Shown: positions 42,749-54,864, numbered from the stretch's first letter. The stretch is DNA of 64,000 nucleotides from Odontesthes bonariensis (GCF_027942865.1 NC_134527.1:4504976-4568975), one strand, 5' to 3'. Notes: generated from the letters alone by a model not told the origin. Program-made: numbers and translations.

Positions 42749-43845
42749 GAACACAGCATATTACTATTTTTTTTCTGTTTGGGAGTGTAAGATTTTTTAA
42801 GCCCCGTTTCCACTATGCATGTACGTGTCAGTTCAGAACGGTTCGCTTATTTCAGTGTTTCCATTACCTCGAAAGCTTCAACGGCGGCCATTTTGCGGTC
42901 CGTTATCCAGATAATATAATACATCCAGGGTCAGGACGGGGCGATAGACACAAACGAGACAAACAACAATGCACGCTCATACTCACTCCTAGGAACAAGT
43001 TAACCTAACATGCATGTTTTTGGACGGTGGGAGGAAGCTGGAGAGAACCCACGCGTACACGGAGAGAACATGCAAACCAGTTATTTAAACGTCAAATATG
43101 AGGTTGATTCATTGAGGTAAAGTCTATTTAAAATGAGTTTTGACATCATCAAGAACACTGCTGCAGAATAACCAGAATAACTCCTCATAAAAGTCTGTGT
43201 AGCAATAATATCAGAGCAGAACAAAATGTTCACTGAGTGCCTTGAGACTCTTCTTCTTTGCTTTTTGCTGAGAGAAAAGCGGGCGTGGCCTCTTACATAC
43301 CAAGATGGGCGGTTTGGATGTGGGCGGAGTTATATGGTCCAAGAGCAGCAAGACGCAGCTCTGACCTTCAGACGATGCTTCATTAGGTATCAATCATCAC
43401 TAGTTACATACGTCACTGAACAGAAATAAATGGGCTAATAATGCTTCATCTTTGTGGTTTATCCTTAGTTGGAAGTTGGAATTTCCCATTTCTCATGGAA
43501 TTGCACCATCGGTACAGTAAATAACGGCAGATGCCGGTGAAATGTGGCCCATACCAGCAGCAGTTCTGTGTGTTAACCACTAAAGTTGTAAAAAAAAAAC
43601 GCAGACAAAGGGAGTGAAGTCAAGAGTTTATGGAGCCAGTACGTCACCAAGGAGTTCTCAGTGCTGTAATTTATTTTAAACACATGACTCACAGCAAGGC
43701 CGTGCCTAAAAGGAGGATCAGTGGCGTAATATCTGTCAATGGAAAAGTGTTTCAGAATAAAATTGCCAGTCAGGTATTTTTCTTTCATTTTGGTGTGTGG
43801 TGTTAGCTCTCAGGCTATTTTCTGCATCCTCTGATCATGTGTCAG
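42749..43845. other. Intergenic, with a possible second mobile fragment
   Basis: gcatgtttttggacggtggg and gaggaagctggagagaaccc (43010-43045) are words common in a fish LINE end. Otherwise unique. Confidence 0.35.
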
Positions 43846-43851
43846 GCTGCA

Positions 43852-44462
43852 GAAAATGATTATTTACAACAAAAAAACGCAGAAAATGATTATTTACAAC
43901 AAAACAAAATGCAGAAAATGATTATTTACAACAAAAAAAACGTTGAAAATGATTATTTACAACAAAAAAAACGCAGAAAATGATTATTTACAACAACAAA
44001 AAACACAGAAAATGATTATTTACAACAAAACAAAATGCAGAAAATGATTATTTACAACAAAGAAAACAGAAAATGATTATTTACAACAAAAAACCAGCAG
44101 AAAATGATTATTTACAACAAAGAAAACAGAAAATGATTATTTACAACAAAAAAACAGCAGAAAATGATTATTTACAACAACAAAAAACACAGAAAATTAT
44201 TATTTACAACAAAAAAACTGCAGAAAATTATTATTTACAACAACAAAAACCGCAGAATATGATTATTTACAACAAAAAAACACAGAAAATAATTATTTAC
44301 AACAAAAAAAGATTATTTACAACAAAAAAACAGAAAATGATTATATACAACAAAAAAACAGCAGAAAATTATTATTTACAACAACAAAAAACACAGAAAA
44401 TGATTATTTACAACAAAAAAACACAGAAAATGATTATTTACAACAAAAACCCCGCAGAAAAT
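43852..44462 (+). repeat. About 30-bp minisatellite (GAAAATGATTATTTACAACA)
   Basis: Around 20 tandem units built on gaaaatgattatttacaaca, separated by A-rich linkers of variable length (aaaaaacgca and similar). One frame stays open for 136 codons (44073-44483) with a repeating MIIYNKK motif, an effect of the repeat. Confidence 0.9.
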
Positions 44463-45631
44463 GAATCATTGAACTGCATATAAACCATGTTGTTTATTCA
44501 AGTGCTACATTAAAACATTAATTACTCTTTTTTTTCTGTTAGCATTCACCAAATTCTACTGTACTGGCTGCACTTAAGTGACTAAGAATGCTGGCTCACA
44601 TTAGCAGGTTACAGAAGCTGAAACATGGCGACCTCTGAGCAAAGTATTTCCATGTGGATTAAACCGAGCATAAAAGAGAGTAATTTGCATCAAGGATTTT
44701 TCATAATCGAGTTACTCAGGGAGTCATTTCAGCCCCGAAGACGTGCGTACGCTGACTGAGTGAGTGGGTCACTCCACAACCTAAAATGATCCATTTCAAT
44801 AGTTGTGTGAATTAATAGAAGGAAAAGGAGTTGTTTCAGAGTCTATCTGCGCTGTTTAGCCCGAAGCGTGTCACAGACCTCAGAAAACCGTAAGAAAAGG
44901 GCACAACGAGTCTCCTTTAATGCCTCAGAGTAATCTGATCTTTATGATTTAATGAGTCATGTCACCGTATAAAGTTGGAACCATAAACTAATCTATATTC
45001 AATTTTGTTTTTGGAGGGTTTTTCGCTTTTTTCTCTATCGCAGCCCCTGATAGACAATAAAATCACTTGTCCAGGGATCAAAGTGACCTCATTTGAAGCT
45101 GTTTCTGCAGGACTGGAAGGACCCTGGCATTTAACTGGAGTGCACATCATGTATCGGTCCAGGTTTCACACAATAAGGGACACATGCGTAATACGTGGCC
45201 TTTTTAAGGTTTGTAGTGTGTAACGGGTGAGGTCATCCTGACCCACGTTCTCTCAGCCTCATTGGATCTTATTTTTCTGTGTTGAGCATAACAGAATGTA
45301 TTAAAAATATAAAGCAGCATAGGTTCTAGATGATTCTTCTTGCTGTGGATAGATATAGTGCAGCAGTACCGTTCATCCATTATTATATTCTGCTTATCCG
45401 AACAGGTCCAGGAGGGAAACCCAGACATCTCTTTCCCCAGCATCACTCTGAAGCCCAACGGTACAGGGCAATAAAGGATTTATAACCCCTCCACTGGGAT
45501 CTTTGCCCTTTCTTAGGATCTGCTCCCAAGTGGACAATCCTGAAGAACCTGAGGTGACCAGAAGGGATCCTAATCAGATGCTCAAACCCCGTCAGCTGAG
45601 CTGAGCTCCACCCAGATGCTCCTCACCCTTA
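44463..45631. other. Intergenic, unique
   Basis: No gene or repeat recognised. Confidence 0.3.
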
Positions 45632-45645
45632 CTGTGTTCGAAACT

Positions 45646-46496
45646 ACATACTACATACTACATACTACATACTGCATACTACATACTACATACTGCATAC
45701 TACACACTACACACTACACACTACACACTACATACTGCATACTGCATACTACATACTGCATACTACATACTGCATACTACATACTGCATACTACATGCTG
45801 CATACTACATACTGCATACTACATACTACATACTAAATACTGCATACTACATACTGCATACTACATACTGCATACTACACACTACACACTACATACTGCA
45901 TACTACACACTGCATACTGCATACTACATACTACATACTGCATACTACATACTGCATACTACATACTGCATACTACATACTGCATACTACATACTGCATA
46001 CTACATACTACATACTACACACTACATACTGCATACTACATACTGCATACTACATACTGCATACTACATACTGCATACTACATACTACATACTACATACT
46101 ACACACTACATACTGCATACTGCATACTACATACTGCATACTACATACTACATACTACACACTACATACTACACACTACATACTACATACTGCATACTAC
46201 ATACTGCATACTACATACTGCATACTACATACTGCATACTACATACTGCATACTACATACTACACACTACATACTGCATACTGCATACTACATACTGCAT
46301 ACTACATACTACACACTACACACTACATACTGCATACTGCATACTACATACTGCATACTACATACTGCATACTACATACTGCATACTACATACTGCATAC
46401 TACACACTGCATACTGCATACTGCATACTACATACTACATACTGCATACTACATACTGCATACTACATACTACACACTACACACTACACACTACAC

Positions 46497-46527
<31 letters not shown>

Positions 46528-46615
46528 ACATACTGCATACTACATACTGCATACTACATACTACATACTACATACTGCATACTACATACTACATACTACA
46601 TACTTGCATACTGCA
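45646..46615 (+). repeat. 7-bp minisatellite (CATACTA/CATACTG/CACACTA)
   Basis: About 138 heptamer units. CATACTA and CATACTG alternate in many places, giving a 14-bp sub-period. It lies in the left terminal part of a MITE whose sister copy at 42120 has only a handful of the same units. The heptamer read in threes gives an open 359-codon frame of YILHT-type repeats. Confidence 0.95.
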
Positions 46616-46806
46616 TACTGATCGATCAGACAGTATGCAGAGTGTTTACCCACAATGCATTTCGCTCCTGCCCGAGCCGAAATCAGCCGACCTGAAGCTG
46701 ATTTCCCTTAAGCTCTAAACTCTGTAAACTTTAGCAACATTTGAAACATTTTCAGGCGAGAAAGTAGTCGTTTAGATCCCCAACGTGTTGAAAAACTGAC
46801 AAAATA

Positions 46807-48106
46807 CAGTGGAAACCGCTTATAGTGATCACGTTGGTCCAGAGCCAATTTGAACACTATAAGCGGTTGATTACTAAAACCGAATTTGTATTACAGTACA
46901 GGTATTTCACTTATTTTTTTATGCAGAATATCATCTTAAAGCTATGGTAGGTAATCCTAGAGAGCTAGCAAGAGAGCTAGCAAGATTCGAAAGTGTCCCC
47001 TCCTCTAAGCTCCACCCCCCCCTCCCCATTCCGTCAGTGCGTCATCCAAAGCCGGTAGAACCGCATGCGCACACGGAGCAGGGAGCCGGCAGAGGGGGGC
47101 GTAGGCAGAAAGCAGAGGCATCTGATTGGTTTTTGTAGGCGCTCCAATCCGAGATCAGCGTCCCGCTGATCTCGGATTGGTCAGCTTTTTCTCAGTCCTG
47201 CAGCTGCCACAGAGGTCTGATTATTTTCGTCCCTTTTTCTAAATACATCTTGTATAGATTTCTCTCAGGACAGACGGACCATTTCACCCAGTATTACAAA
47301 ATGTGTTTCTGAACAGGATTACCAACCATGCTTTTAATGCCATTTGTATCGTTTTTCAATGAGAAAAATTAAATGAAACGGATAGCTTCAGCATTTACTG
47401 AATTTTATTATCATGCAAGTGCGCAGACATACTGTAGGCTAACTCAAATACAGTACGTAACTTATTCTCTGCTGTGCCGCCGGTGCATTTTTTTTTTTTA
47501 CAAGTCAGAAAATAAAGTTTGAATTCAATCCGCCTTTCAGCACCCCTGCTCGGATCTGTGCTCCTCCGTGCCGGTGTTCTGTCGATTTGTGCTACTTGGC
47601 GTGAAAACGAAACTTAGAAAATCGGCTCGGCGCATGCGCAAAACCACAAAGTAGCAATTCTCGACAAGTAGGAGAAATCGACTGAACACCGGCCTCCCAT
47701 CTTACAAGAACCAGCCTGGAGCTTCCAGTGGTCACACGCGCATTTAATCCGCTCTCCAGCACCCATCCTCGGACACATGCTCCTCCATGACTTCCTTTTT
47801 CCAGCCATGATTCGCGCGCTTGCTGCCCGGTGTCAACTCGTTACGTTAGCTAGCGAGGCAGAAGCAGACGTCCAGAAAGGAATCAAGGGAGTAAAAAATA
47901 AAATAGCTACACGTAGTTTTAAAATTATTTTTGCACATGTTTACTTTCATAAAATGGCCAAAAATGAACATTATAAGCGGATTTCTTGATTACTATAAAC
48001 AAATTATTTAAACAGCATTTGTATAGAAATTATTCTGTCCCAAGCCTTTTGATCTATATAAGCGGTTGATTACTATATCCGTGACCACTATAAGCGGTTT
48101 CCACTG
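46807..48106. mobile_element. pogo/Tigger-like non-autonomous element (TA duplication)
   Basis: The ends are cagtggaaaccgcttatagt and its inverse, extending to gatcacg / cgtgacc (26 of 27 matched by eye). It is flanked by TA at 46805-46806 and 48107-48108. Motifs like actataagcggttgattact recur near both ends. TA duplication with CAGT ends is the pattern of pogo/Tigger in the Tc1/mariner group. No transposase frame remains. Confidence 0.8.
46940..47333. mobile_element. TTAA-type MITE nested in the Tigger-like element
   Basis: TTAA is at 46936-46939 and 47334-47337. The ends read inward as agctatggtaggtaatcc and aagcatggttggtaatcc. The interior has gagagctagcaagagagcta and a short palindrome gctgatctcggattgg (with ccaatccgagatcagc before it). 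Confidence 0.65.
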
Positions 48107-48507
48107 TACCGGCTATTTACAATTTTGTTCCCACGAATTCGGTGCTACTAAAGCTAGCCGCAGTGAGCAACGCACTTCCGGTTATTTTCACAAAATAAAA
48201 TACCCGTTGCCTTTTATCATAGGGAAAGCCATTACCATACAATTGGTGCTTTTGTTTTGAAAACAGGAAGTGAACCTACCCTCGTTGTAGCTAGCTTGAA
48301 ACTGCCATTTTGACAGGAAATGACGATCGGCGACGTCACGTTACGTTGCATCTTGGGCAGTTTGAGTATGAGTAGTAACCTCATGATGCATACCCAACAT
48401 TTCGGAGAATCTAGTATGCATCCGGGAACTTCTCGCTTACTCAAACTCGCATACTAACTCAAAAAGTTAGTATGAGTAGTAGGAGAAGTATGCGGTTTCG
48501 AACACAG

Positions 48508-50213
48508 CCCCTGTCTCTAAGATAGCCCAGCCACTGTTCGAAGGAAGCTCATTTCAGCCGGTTTTATCCACAATCTCGCTCTCCGAGTCATTACCCAAAT
48601 GTCATGATGAGGGTTGGAACCAAGATGGAGCAGTAAATTGAAAGCTTTGCCTTTTGGCTCAGCTCCATCTTCACCATAACGGACCGATGCAGCGCCCCAA
48701 TCTCTCCGATCACTCCTAAGGCTATGTCCTCGGTGGGGTGGATCTGGACTCCCACAGCCCTCTATCCTGCTTCCTGTCTGTCAGAATGTTTTTGATCCAA
48801 AGAAAGTTGGAGAAAGTGAGCTACACGATGCTGGGAAGAAAGATTTCAGAGACATACATTCATATCGGTCACAAAAATACTGGTTTTGATGTATTTAATT
48901 CATCAAATGAATGGCACAGTCTGATAATTATCACTATCAGTTACATGTTCAGCGATCAGTGCTGTCACCAACGTCCCACTCGCTGGCATAATCGACCTAA
49001 TGCTAAATGGATCTATGACAGAAAGCACTAAGCCAGACAAAGCAAATCAACAACTGTGCCGAGGGCTGATTTAATCGGTTCACCCACCCTTCATATTTTT
49101 TTTCGGTCTCCCAAGACAGAACATGTGAATCGAAGACTTAATTCCTGCAGAAGAGCAGAGGAGGAATCCGTTCTTCTGGCACACATGTTGATCGTATCTC
49201 TGGTTATTACAGCAGCACTTATTAGGTCATTTTTTTAAATCTTGTCTTCATAACGCCTGTTCCAAACGTAAGTTATGTGCGATCTGAACCCACACGTTGG
49301 ACTCAATTATAGTATTTTCTTCATGCATAACAGCAGCCAAGAGTTCGTGTTGACAGAATAATGAGACATTAGGAGACCCCCGAACGTTAAATTTCTGTGC
49401 AGGACGATTTCTCTTACTTTCATGATGGATTGACTGTGGTTTGGAAGTTCTTTTTTCACTTCCTGGCTTCTTACTGTTGGTGTCAAGGGGAAAAATTGAG
49501 CACTTGGCTGTTCACTGTGTCAGAACTCTGGAACCTATGATAGTTTCCTCCCTTCATTTTGTGCTATACGTTCGGATTTTTGTCTCGATAACAACAACAA
49601 AACACAATCCGTAACTTTAACTTCTTCTTACGGACGAATCATGGAGTGTCATGATGGATGGATCCAGAGCTACTACAGAGTAATTGCATATTTTAGGGCC
49701 CTTAGATGAATTATCCCGTGCTGAGCTGTCATTATAATACCGAAAGTCAGGCTGTCATTTGCGGTGAGAAATGTTGCTCAACACTGATATTTGCACAGCT
49801 GCAGGGGGTAATAAATTATTGCAGCAGACACATGCACATTAGATCAACTCTTTCATCAGAGTCCCAAACAAGGTAGCTTCTTCCCTCTGCAGAGAGGCTC
49901 TCTCTGCATGCTTTCTCAGCGTCCTTGTATTGTCTCTGCATGCTTTTCACGCTGCCTTTTAAAAGGCGAACGGTTCCCACAACGGTTTCTGAAGCCGTTT
50001 GGACGCCGCTTAACTGTCCATGTAAAAGATAACACTGTGTTTCTGGGGATATTTTGGCCCGTAGTTGAAAAAAAGCTGGATGAAGCTCGGCTCCCAGCTA
50101 AAATATTACATTTCTTGGCACTTCGGTGATTTGATTATTACACCGGCGAGCCTCCCCGAAGAGGTGCTGATGACAACAAGCTGCGCACACACAAACTAAC
50201 CCTTAATATTTAC
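48508..50213. other. Intergenic, unique, with a candidate regulatory stretch
   Basis: No gene seen. 49690-49870 (ttgcatattttagggccctt, taataaattattgcagcaga) is repeat-free and AT-core-rich like an enhancer; this is unproven. Confidence 0.3.
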
Positions 50214-50860
50214 TAGGGCTGGGCAACGATTAAAATGTTTAATCTAATTAATCACATGATTTCCCTGATTAATCACGATTAATCGCATTTGTACGCAAAA
50301 TCCAAACATTAATCCAAAAGTAGTGTATAGCTTTTAGCATTTAGCTTTATTTTAAATGTGCTGCCATATGAATGAAAGTGCCATAACATTTGTTGTGCAA
50401 ACACACTTTTAACATCAGCATCTTTCTGTAGTTTTTATGTAGAAGCCTCGCTCCACTGTCTGTTTCCTTGAATGACTTGCTGCTATCAGTTGTGTGTTTT
50501 GCCTTTAAGTGATATTTTAGACTGGAACTACTACGCTGAGAAGACAATTCAACTTGGCTGTAAATGCAGCAGTTTTTTTTCAATTTATTTTGAAATACGT
50601 GCTTTTATGTTGAAACAAGTAAAATAGGAAGTAGCGCTGGTTAGCTCTGTTAGCTTCACACCTGTAACGGTGATGTTATCTGCTAGTTTATCTTTATTTT
50701 ATTACTCCATGCTTCGTGGTGTTTGCTGTAACTGTGTGAATGTGATGCATTCAACAGACTTTTACAATAAAACCTGCGTTAATGCGCGATAAAATATTTA
50801 TCGACGTTAAATAATTAACAAGTTAACGGCGATAATAACGAGTTAACTCGCCCAGCCCTA
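50214..50860 (-). mobile_element. hAT-type element with BED-finger remnant, copy 2
   Basis: tagggctgggcaacgattaa to gttaactcgcccagcccta, flanked by an exact 8-base duplication atatttac (50206-50213 and 50861-50868). On minus it keeps QVELSSQRSSSSLKYHLKAK and the following residues of copy 1, but the part before VELSSQ, with the CxxC, is replaced by unrelated DNA. Confidence 0.88.
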
Positions 50861-50883
50861 ATATTTACCCTTTTCTGTTTCTA

Positions 50884-51417
50884 GACTAACCTAAAGCACT
50901 TCGAGTCGACCCGAGTCGCTGTTTTGATGACTTTGATGACCCGGTAGGAGCGCAGGCTGAGAATGGCGTCATGATTGGATCCCTACCCTGCCAATCAGTC
51001 ATGCCCTCTCTACATACCTTAGTGTTTATTGGAGAGAATAAACTCATATCAGATATGCATCAACATGTCAGCGGGACCGAGAGTCGTTGTCTTCGGCTTC
51101 CGTAATCACCATTTTGGCGGCATCAACATCTCAGACAGCCAGACGACAACTTCCAACTTTGTTCGTCATTTGAAGATCCATTCTGACCAGTAAGTGCTCG
51201 TCAAATTAGCTAATATTATCCTGTTAGCCTAGTCGGTAGTTAGCTAACGTTAGCTTGATATGATACGGGGTGGGGGACAGTTACTTATATCTTGTCTTTT
51301 CACTTTATTACGATCAGATTCTGCAGGTAAAATTGCAATAATAAGGTGACTTTGACTTGACTTGCCCAAGAAAAAATTACTTGAGACTTGCACATGTGTG
51401 ACTTGGTCCCATCTCTA
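50884..51417 (+). mobile_element. Relative of the 24302 hAT element, with BED-finger exon remnant
   Basis: It starts in cttcgagtcgacccgagtcg and ends gacttggtcccatctctag. The middle part still reads TSNFVRHLKIHSDQ followed by gtaagt, i.e. the end of a BED finger and a splice donor, as in a hAT transposase first exon. The 24302 element keeps only a degraded version. The left end is not clean. Confidence 0.65.
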
Positions 51418-51568
51418 GAAGGAACTGCTGATGAGCACTTCGGTTATTGTTATTCTTTATCTGGTCCATTAAACCATGATTAAGTATCCCTCCGTTTTCA
51501 GTACCCACTGGATCCCAGCTTCAGTGAGACGTGGGGTGGGGTGCGCTCTGGATGGGTCGCAGTTTCAA

Positions 51569-52060
51569 TGTAATGTAGTTGCTTTAGTGTTCAGATCACA
51601 TCACCCCAGTTCTCAAGTCTTTACATCGGCTCCCGGTCAGATACAGAATAGATTTTAAAGTTCTACTACTCGTCTACAAATCACGGAACGGTTTAAGTCC
51701 AGAATACATGAATGACATGCTAGCAGAGTATAAACCCAGCAGAGCTCTGAGATCTGCTGACTCAGGTCAGATAGTGGAGCCCAGAGTTCAAACTGGACCC
51801 GGTGAAGCAGCTTTTAGCTGTTATGCTGCACACAAGTGGAACAAACTACCAGCAGAACTGAAATCAGCCCCAACTGTGAGCACTTTTACATCCAGGTTGA
51901 AAACATTTCTCTTTCGGTGTGCTTATGGTTGAGTTCCTTTAAATCTCTTCCGTCTTCCAGAAGATGTGAGACAGGCCTCAGCTCTGACGATGTTTAAATC
52001 CAGGCTGAAAACTGTTCGGTTTAGCTGTGCATATGACACCTGAAAGTATTTTATCTGCAA
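51569..52060 (+). pseudogene. L2-clade LINE, C-terminal ORF2 fragments
   Basis: The frame reads KVLLLVYKSRNGLSPEYMND, then PSRALRSADSGQIVEPRVQT, WNKLPAELKSAPTVSTFTSR and LKTFLFRCAYG before a stop (51930-51932). A second small C-terminus (LPEDVRQASALTMFKSRLKT) follows directly, so two element ends are joined. It is dead. Confidence 0.82.
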
Positions 52061-52540
52061 TCTTCACTTTTAAATGAATGAATGAATTATTATTTTTTCT
52101 GGTTTTTTGGAATGATTTTATTGCCTTCTTGATTTTATGTAGCTGTAAAGGACTTTGAATTGAATTGAATTTATTTTTATTTACATGACGCCAAATGTTA
52201 TCTCAAGGCACTTAAATAATAAAGTTCAATCAAGCCAATTGGAATTCAATTGTGTACGAATTGTGCTCTACAAATAAAATTGCCTTGCCTTAAATCATTT
52301 TAAAGCATAATGCTATAAATCCTCTTAATTGTTTTACATTTTTATTTTTTCCCCTCTTCTTTGATTGCTTTTAAATGTGTGTTTTAATTTTTATTCTATT
52401 TTTTATTCTCTTTAAATTGCTTGTTTTTAATGCTGCTTTATGTTGTTCTTTTAAATGCCTTGTCTTTATGTAAAGCACACTGAGTTGCCTGTGGTATGAA
52501 ATGCGCTGTATAAATAAAGATGCCTTGCCTTAGCTAAACT
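52061..52540 (+). repeat. LINE 3' UTRs with an inserted dispersed repeat
   Basis: gtagctgtaaaggactttga runs into the AGCGCC-family repeat (52160-52250), then tacaaataaaattgccttgc. A second tail follows: cacactgagttgcctgtggt, then gctgtataaataaagatgcc. Confidence 0.6.
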
Positions 52541-53892
52541 CTGTGCAGACTAAGTGTAAAACTAAATTCTGATGTGTAGAATCCCAGCTGGGGCTCAGTT
52601 TCCTCTTGGAAAGATTTATAAATGTGGAAATTCTTCAGTTTATTCACATTTCTGTACACTGTCTTCATGTTGAACGGCAGCCTAATTCCTGTTTGCTGTA
52701 ATGACACGCTGTCTCTGGTGCAGCTTCCACGTGTCAGAAAAAGCAAAGTGCAGATCCGTGGAGCAGATAGAACAAACCGTTATGATACACTGAGCGTGTG
52801 TCTGCCTGTTTATGGGGATGTGTGTGAATTGATGCCCCTAATGCCTCCCTGTTCCTCCTAACGACCCCTCATTCTTGTTGTGAGCAGGATATGGATCACC
52901 ACCACTCACTGCTCGGCTGCCGCCGCTCGATGTCTGATAACTCTGTCCAATTAGATGGCAGAAGCTGCTCACGTTTGCCGCTTCAGCTCGCTGCTGTGGG
53001 TGACAAATATGACAATTACCCAAAGTACCGAGCACTGCTGTTCATTCCTTATTAGAGAATCAATCAGGACTGGGAGCGGGCTCTGCTTCCAGAGCCCCGA
53101 GGAGGAAAGGTGGAGGTTATTCTGCATGTCTTTGGGTTTTAAAATGAGCTGGAAAGAGTGTTTGTTGCTGCTGGGCAAAATCTACTTAATTAGTTTTTTT
53201 TTTCTTCACAAACTTTGCACCCCGTTCAATGTCAATTAGAGCACTGCCTCAGAAACCCATGTTTATTTGGGATATTATAGGATATTTTGGGAGAAAAGTT
53301 GCCACAGAGTACTGTAAAAAGTATAGCATGTGCACGAGGAATCCTCACTGAGTTTATTCAGTTAAATACCAACAAATTCTGTCAGTAAAAACTAATTAAA
53401 AGAGGAAATTTTTAGTGGCCGAAAATCGGTGTAAAACAAGCAAAAGATTTTTGGTTTCGATAAAAAAAGCTGTTAAGACTCGTCAAAGATGGAGACTGTC
53501 CTTCTGCCAAGGGCGGTCCTGTGAGCTGTTCGTTCATCAAGGCAATAACAACTTGTGATGTCATTCAAAGAAGATGTGACGTGGCAAAATGGCATCGAAT
53601 TAGGTGGAAAGAGCTGAGAAAAGGAATGCATTTCAGTCCTAACTGTTATGCTTTCTAACCCAGCAAGTCCCAGCAACAGGTGACAAAAGGTCTTGGGTCA
53701 TTGTGCTGATGTCTTATCAAGGCAACCAGCAAAATGGCGTCCACTAAATTAACGGTGGGGTTGGATATTGGCCAAAAGCAAAATCTTTTTCTAAGCCTAA
53801 CCAAGTTATGTTGTTTCCTGAAATAAACCAGGAAGTGACCGAAGTGTTTAGGTAAAGTGTTTTCGTGTTGTCAACTGAATGTAGTCCAAAAT
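52541..53892. other. Intergenic, unique, with a possible conserved stretch
   Basis: 52865-53020 has a long repeat-free run (cactgctcggctgccgccgc, gtctgataactctgtccaat) that could be regulatory. No gene recognised. Confidence 0.3.
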
Positions 53893-53945
53893 GTAGGGGC
53901 TCAGTGGTTAGAGCGGGTCATCCAATGATCGGAAGGTTGGCGGTC
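53893..53945 (+). repeat. tRNA-derived SINE head (A box)
   Basis: gtaggggctcagtggttaga and gcgggtcatccaatgatcgg fit a polymerase III A box (GGCTCAGTGG) followed by a D-loop and anticodon-arm-like part. The expected B box (GGTTCGAATCC) does not follow; the sequence turns into the 23-bp array. Confidence 0.55.
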
Positions 53946-54722
53946 CAATGACCGGAAGGTTGGCGGGTCCGATGACCGGAAGGTTGGCGGTCCGATGATT
54001 GGAAGGTTGGCGGTCCAATGACCGGAAGGTTGGCGGGTCCAATGATCGGAAGGTTGGCGGTCCGATGATCGAAAGGTTGGCGGTCCAATGACCGGAAGGT
54101 TGGCGGTCCAATGACCGGAAGGTCGGCGGTCAAATGACCGGAAGGTTGGCGGCGGTCCAATGACCGGAAGGTTGGCGGTCCGATGACCGGAAGGTTGGCG
54201 GCGGTCCAATGACCGGAAGGTTGGCGGTCCGATGACCGGAAGGTTGGCGGTCCGATGACCGGAAGGTCAGCGGGTCCAATAACCGGAAGGTTGGTGGTCC
54301 GATGACCGGAAGGTCGGCGGTCCAATGACCGGAAGGTTGGCGGGTCCAATGACCGGAAGGTTGGCGGGTCCAATGATCGGAAGGTTGGCGGTCCTATGAC
54401 CGGAAGGTTGGCGGGTCCGATGACCGGAAGGTTGGCGGGTCCAATGATCGAAAGGTTGGCGGTCCAATGACCGGAAGGTTGGCGGTCCAATGACCGGAAG
54501 GTTGGCGGCGGTCCAATGACCGGAAGGTTGGCGGTCCAATGACCGGAAGGTTGGCGGTCCGATGACCGGAAGGTCGGCGGGTCCAATAACCGGAAGGTCG
54601 GCGGGTCCAATGACCGGAAGGTTGGCGGTCCGATGACCGGAAGGTTGGCGGCGGTCCGATGACCGGAAAGTCGGCGGTCCAATGATCGGAAGGTTGGCGG
54701 TCCAATGACCGGAAGGTTGGCG
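53921..54722 (+). repeat. 23-bp minisatellite (CCAATGACCGGAAGGTTGGC)
   Basis: About 34 units of ccaatgaccggaaggttggc plus ggt, with 23, 24 or 26-base spacing (variants ggg tcc and ggcggtcc). The period is not a multiple of three, so every minus frame stays open, giving overlapping frames of 67-293 codons with PTFRSLD/RQPSGHW/ANLPVIG words. Confidence 0.95.
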
Positions 54723-54733
54723 GGTACAACTTT

Positions 54734-54861
54734 CGTCAATACCAAAACGAGGCTGGAACTCTGCTCACAGGACACAGCAGGGGGTAAGAAAATGTTCATA
54801 AATGATCTTGCTAATATGGGATGTCATACAGCTTCATGTCAAAAGAGGTGAACTGTCCCTT
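54734..54861 (-). mobile_element. TTAA foldback element, terminal half
   Basis: ataccaaaacgaggctggaa to gtgaactgtccctttaa. It abuts the 23-bp array and ends in TTAA. Confidence 0.75.
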
Positions 54862-54864
54862 TAA

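Larger units (their letters stand above)
45632..48507 (+). mobile_element. TTCGAACACAG MITE, hugely expanded and interrupted copy
   Basis: It begins ctgtgttcgaaactacatac and ends gcggtttcgaacacag, perfect terminal inverted repeats over 11-12 bases. Inside, a 7-bp array fills 45646-46615, and a Tigger-like element is inserted at 46807-48106. Without those the element would be about 0.6 kb, like its sisters. Confidence 0.85.

Noticed and set aside
43852..44462. CRISPR-like regular repeats
   Set aside because: The units are contiguous with A-rich linkers and no unique spacers, and this is animal nuclear DNA. The same holds for 53921-54722.
44073..44483. 136-codon Lys/Asn/Tyr-rich frame
   Set aside because: It is a translation of the AT-rich minisatellite.
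45616..46695. 359-codon open frame with repeating YILHT motifs
   Set aside because: It lies wholly on the 7-bp minisatellite of a MITE. The heptamer has no stop in this frame, so openness is a product of periodicity.
53893..53945. Intact tRNA gene
   Set aside because: Only an A-box-like head is present. There is no B box, no acceptor-stem pairing and no 3' end, so it is a SINE fragment.
53901..54799. Overlapping minus-strand frames up to 293 codons (PTFRSLD, RQPSGHW, ANLPVIG repeats)
   Set aside because: All three frames are open because the 23-bp unit contains no stop on that strand. There is no domain and no codon bias.
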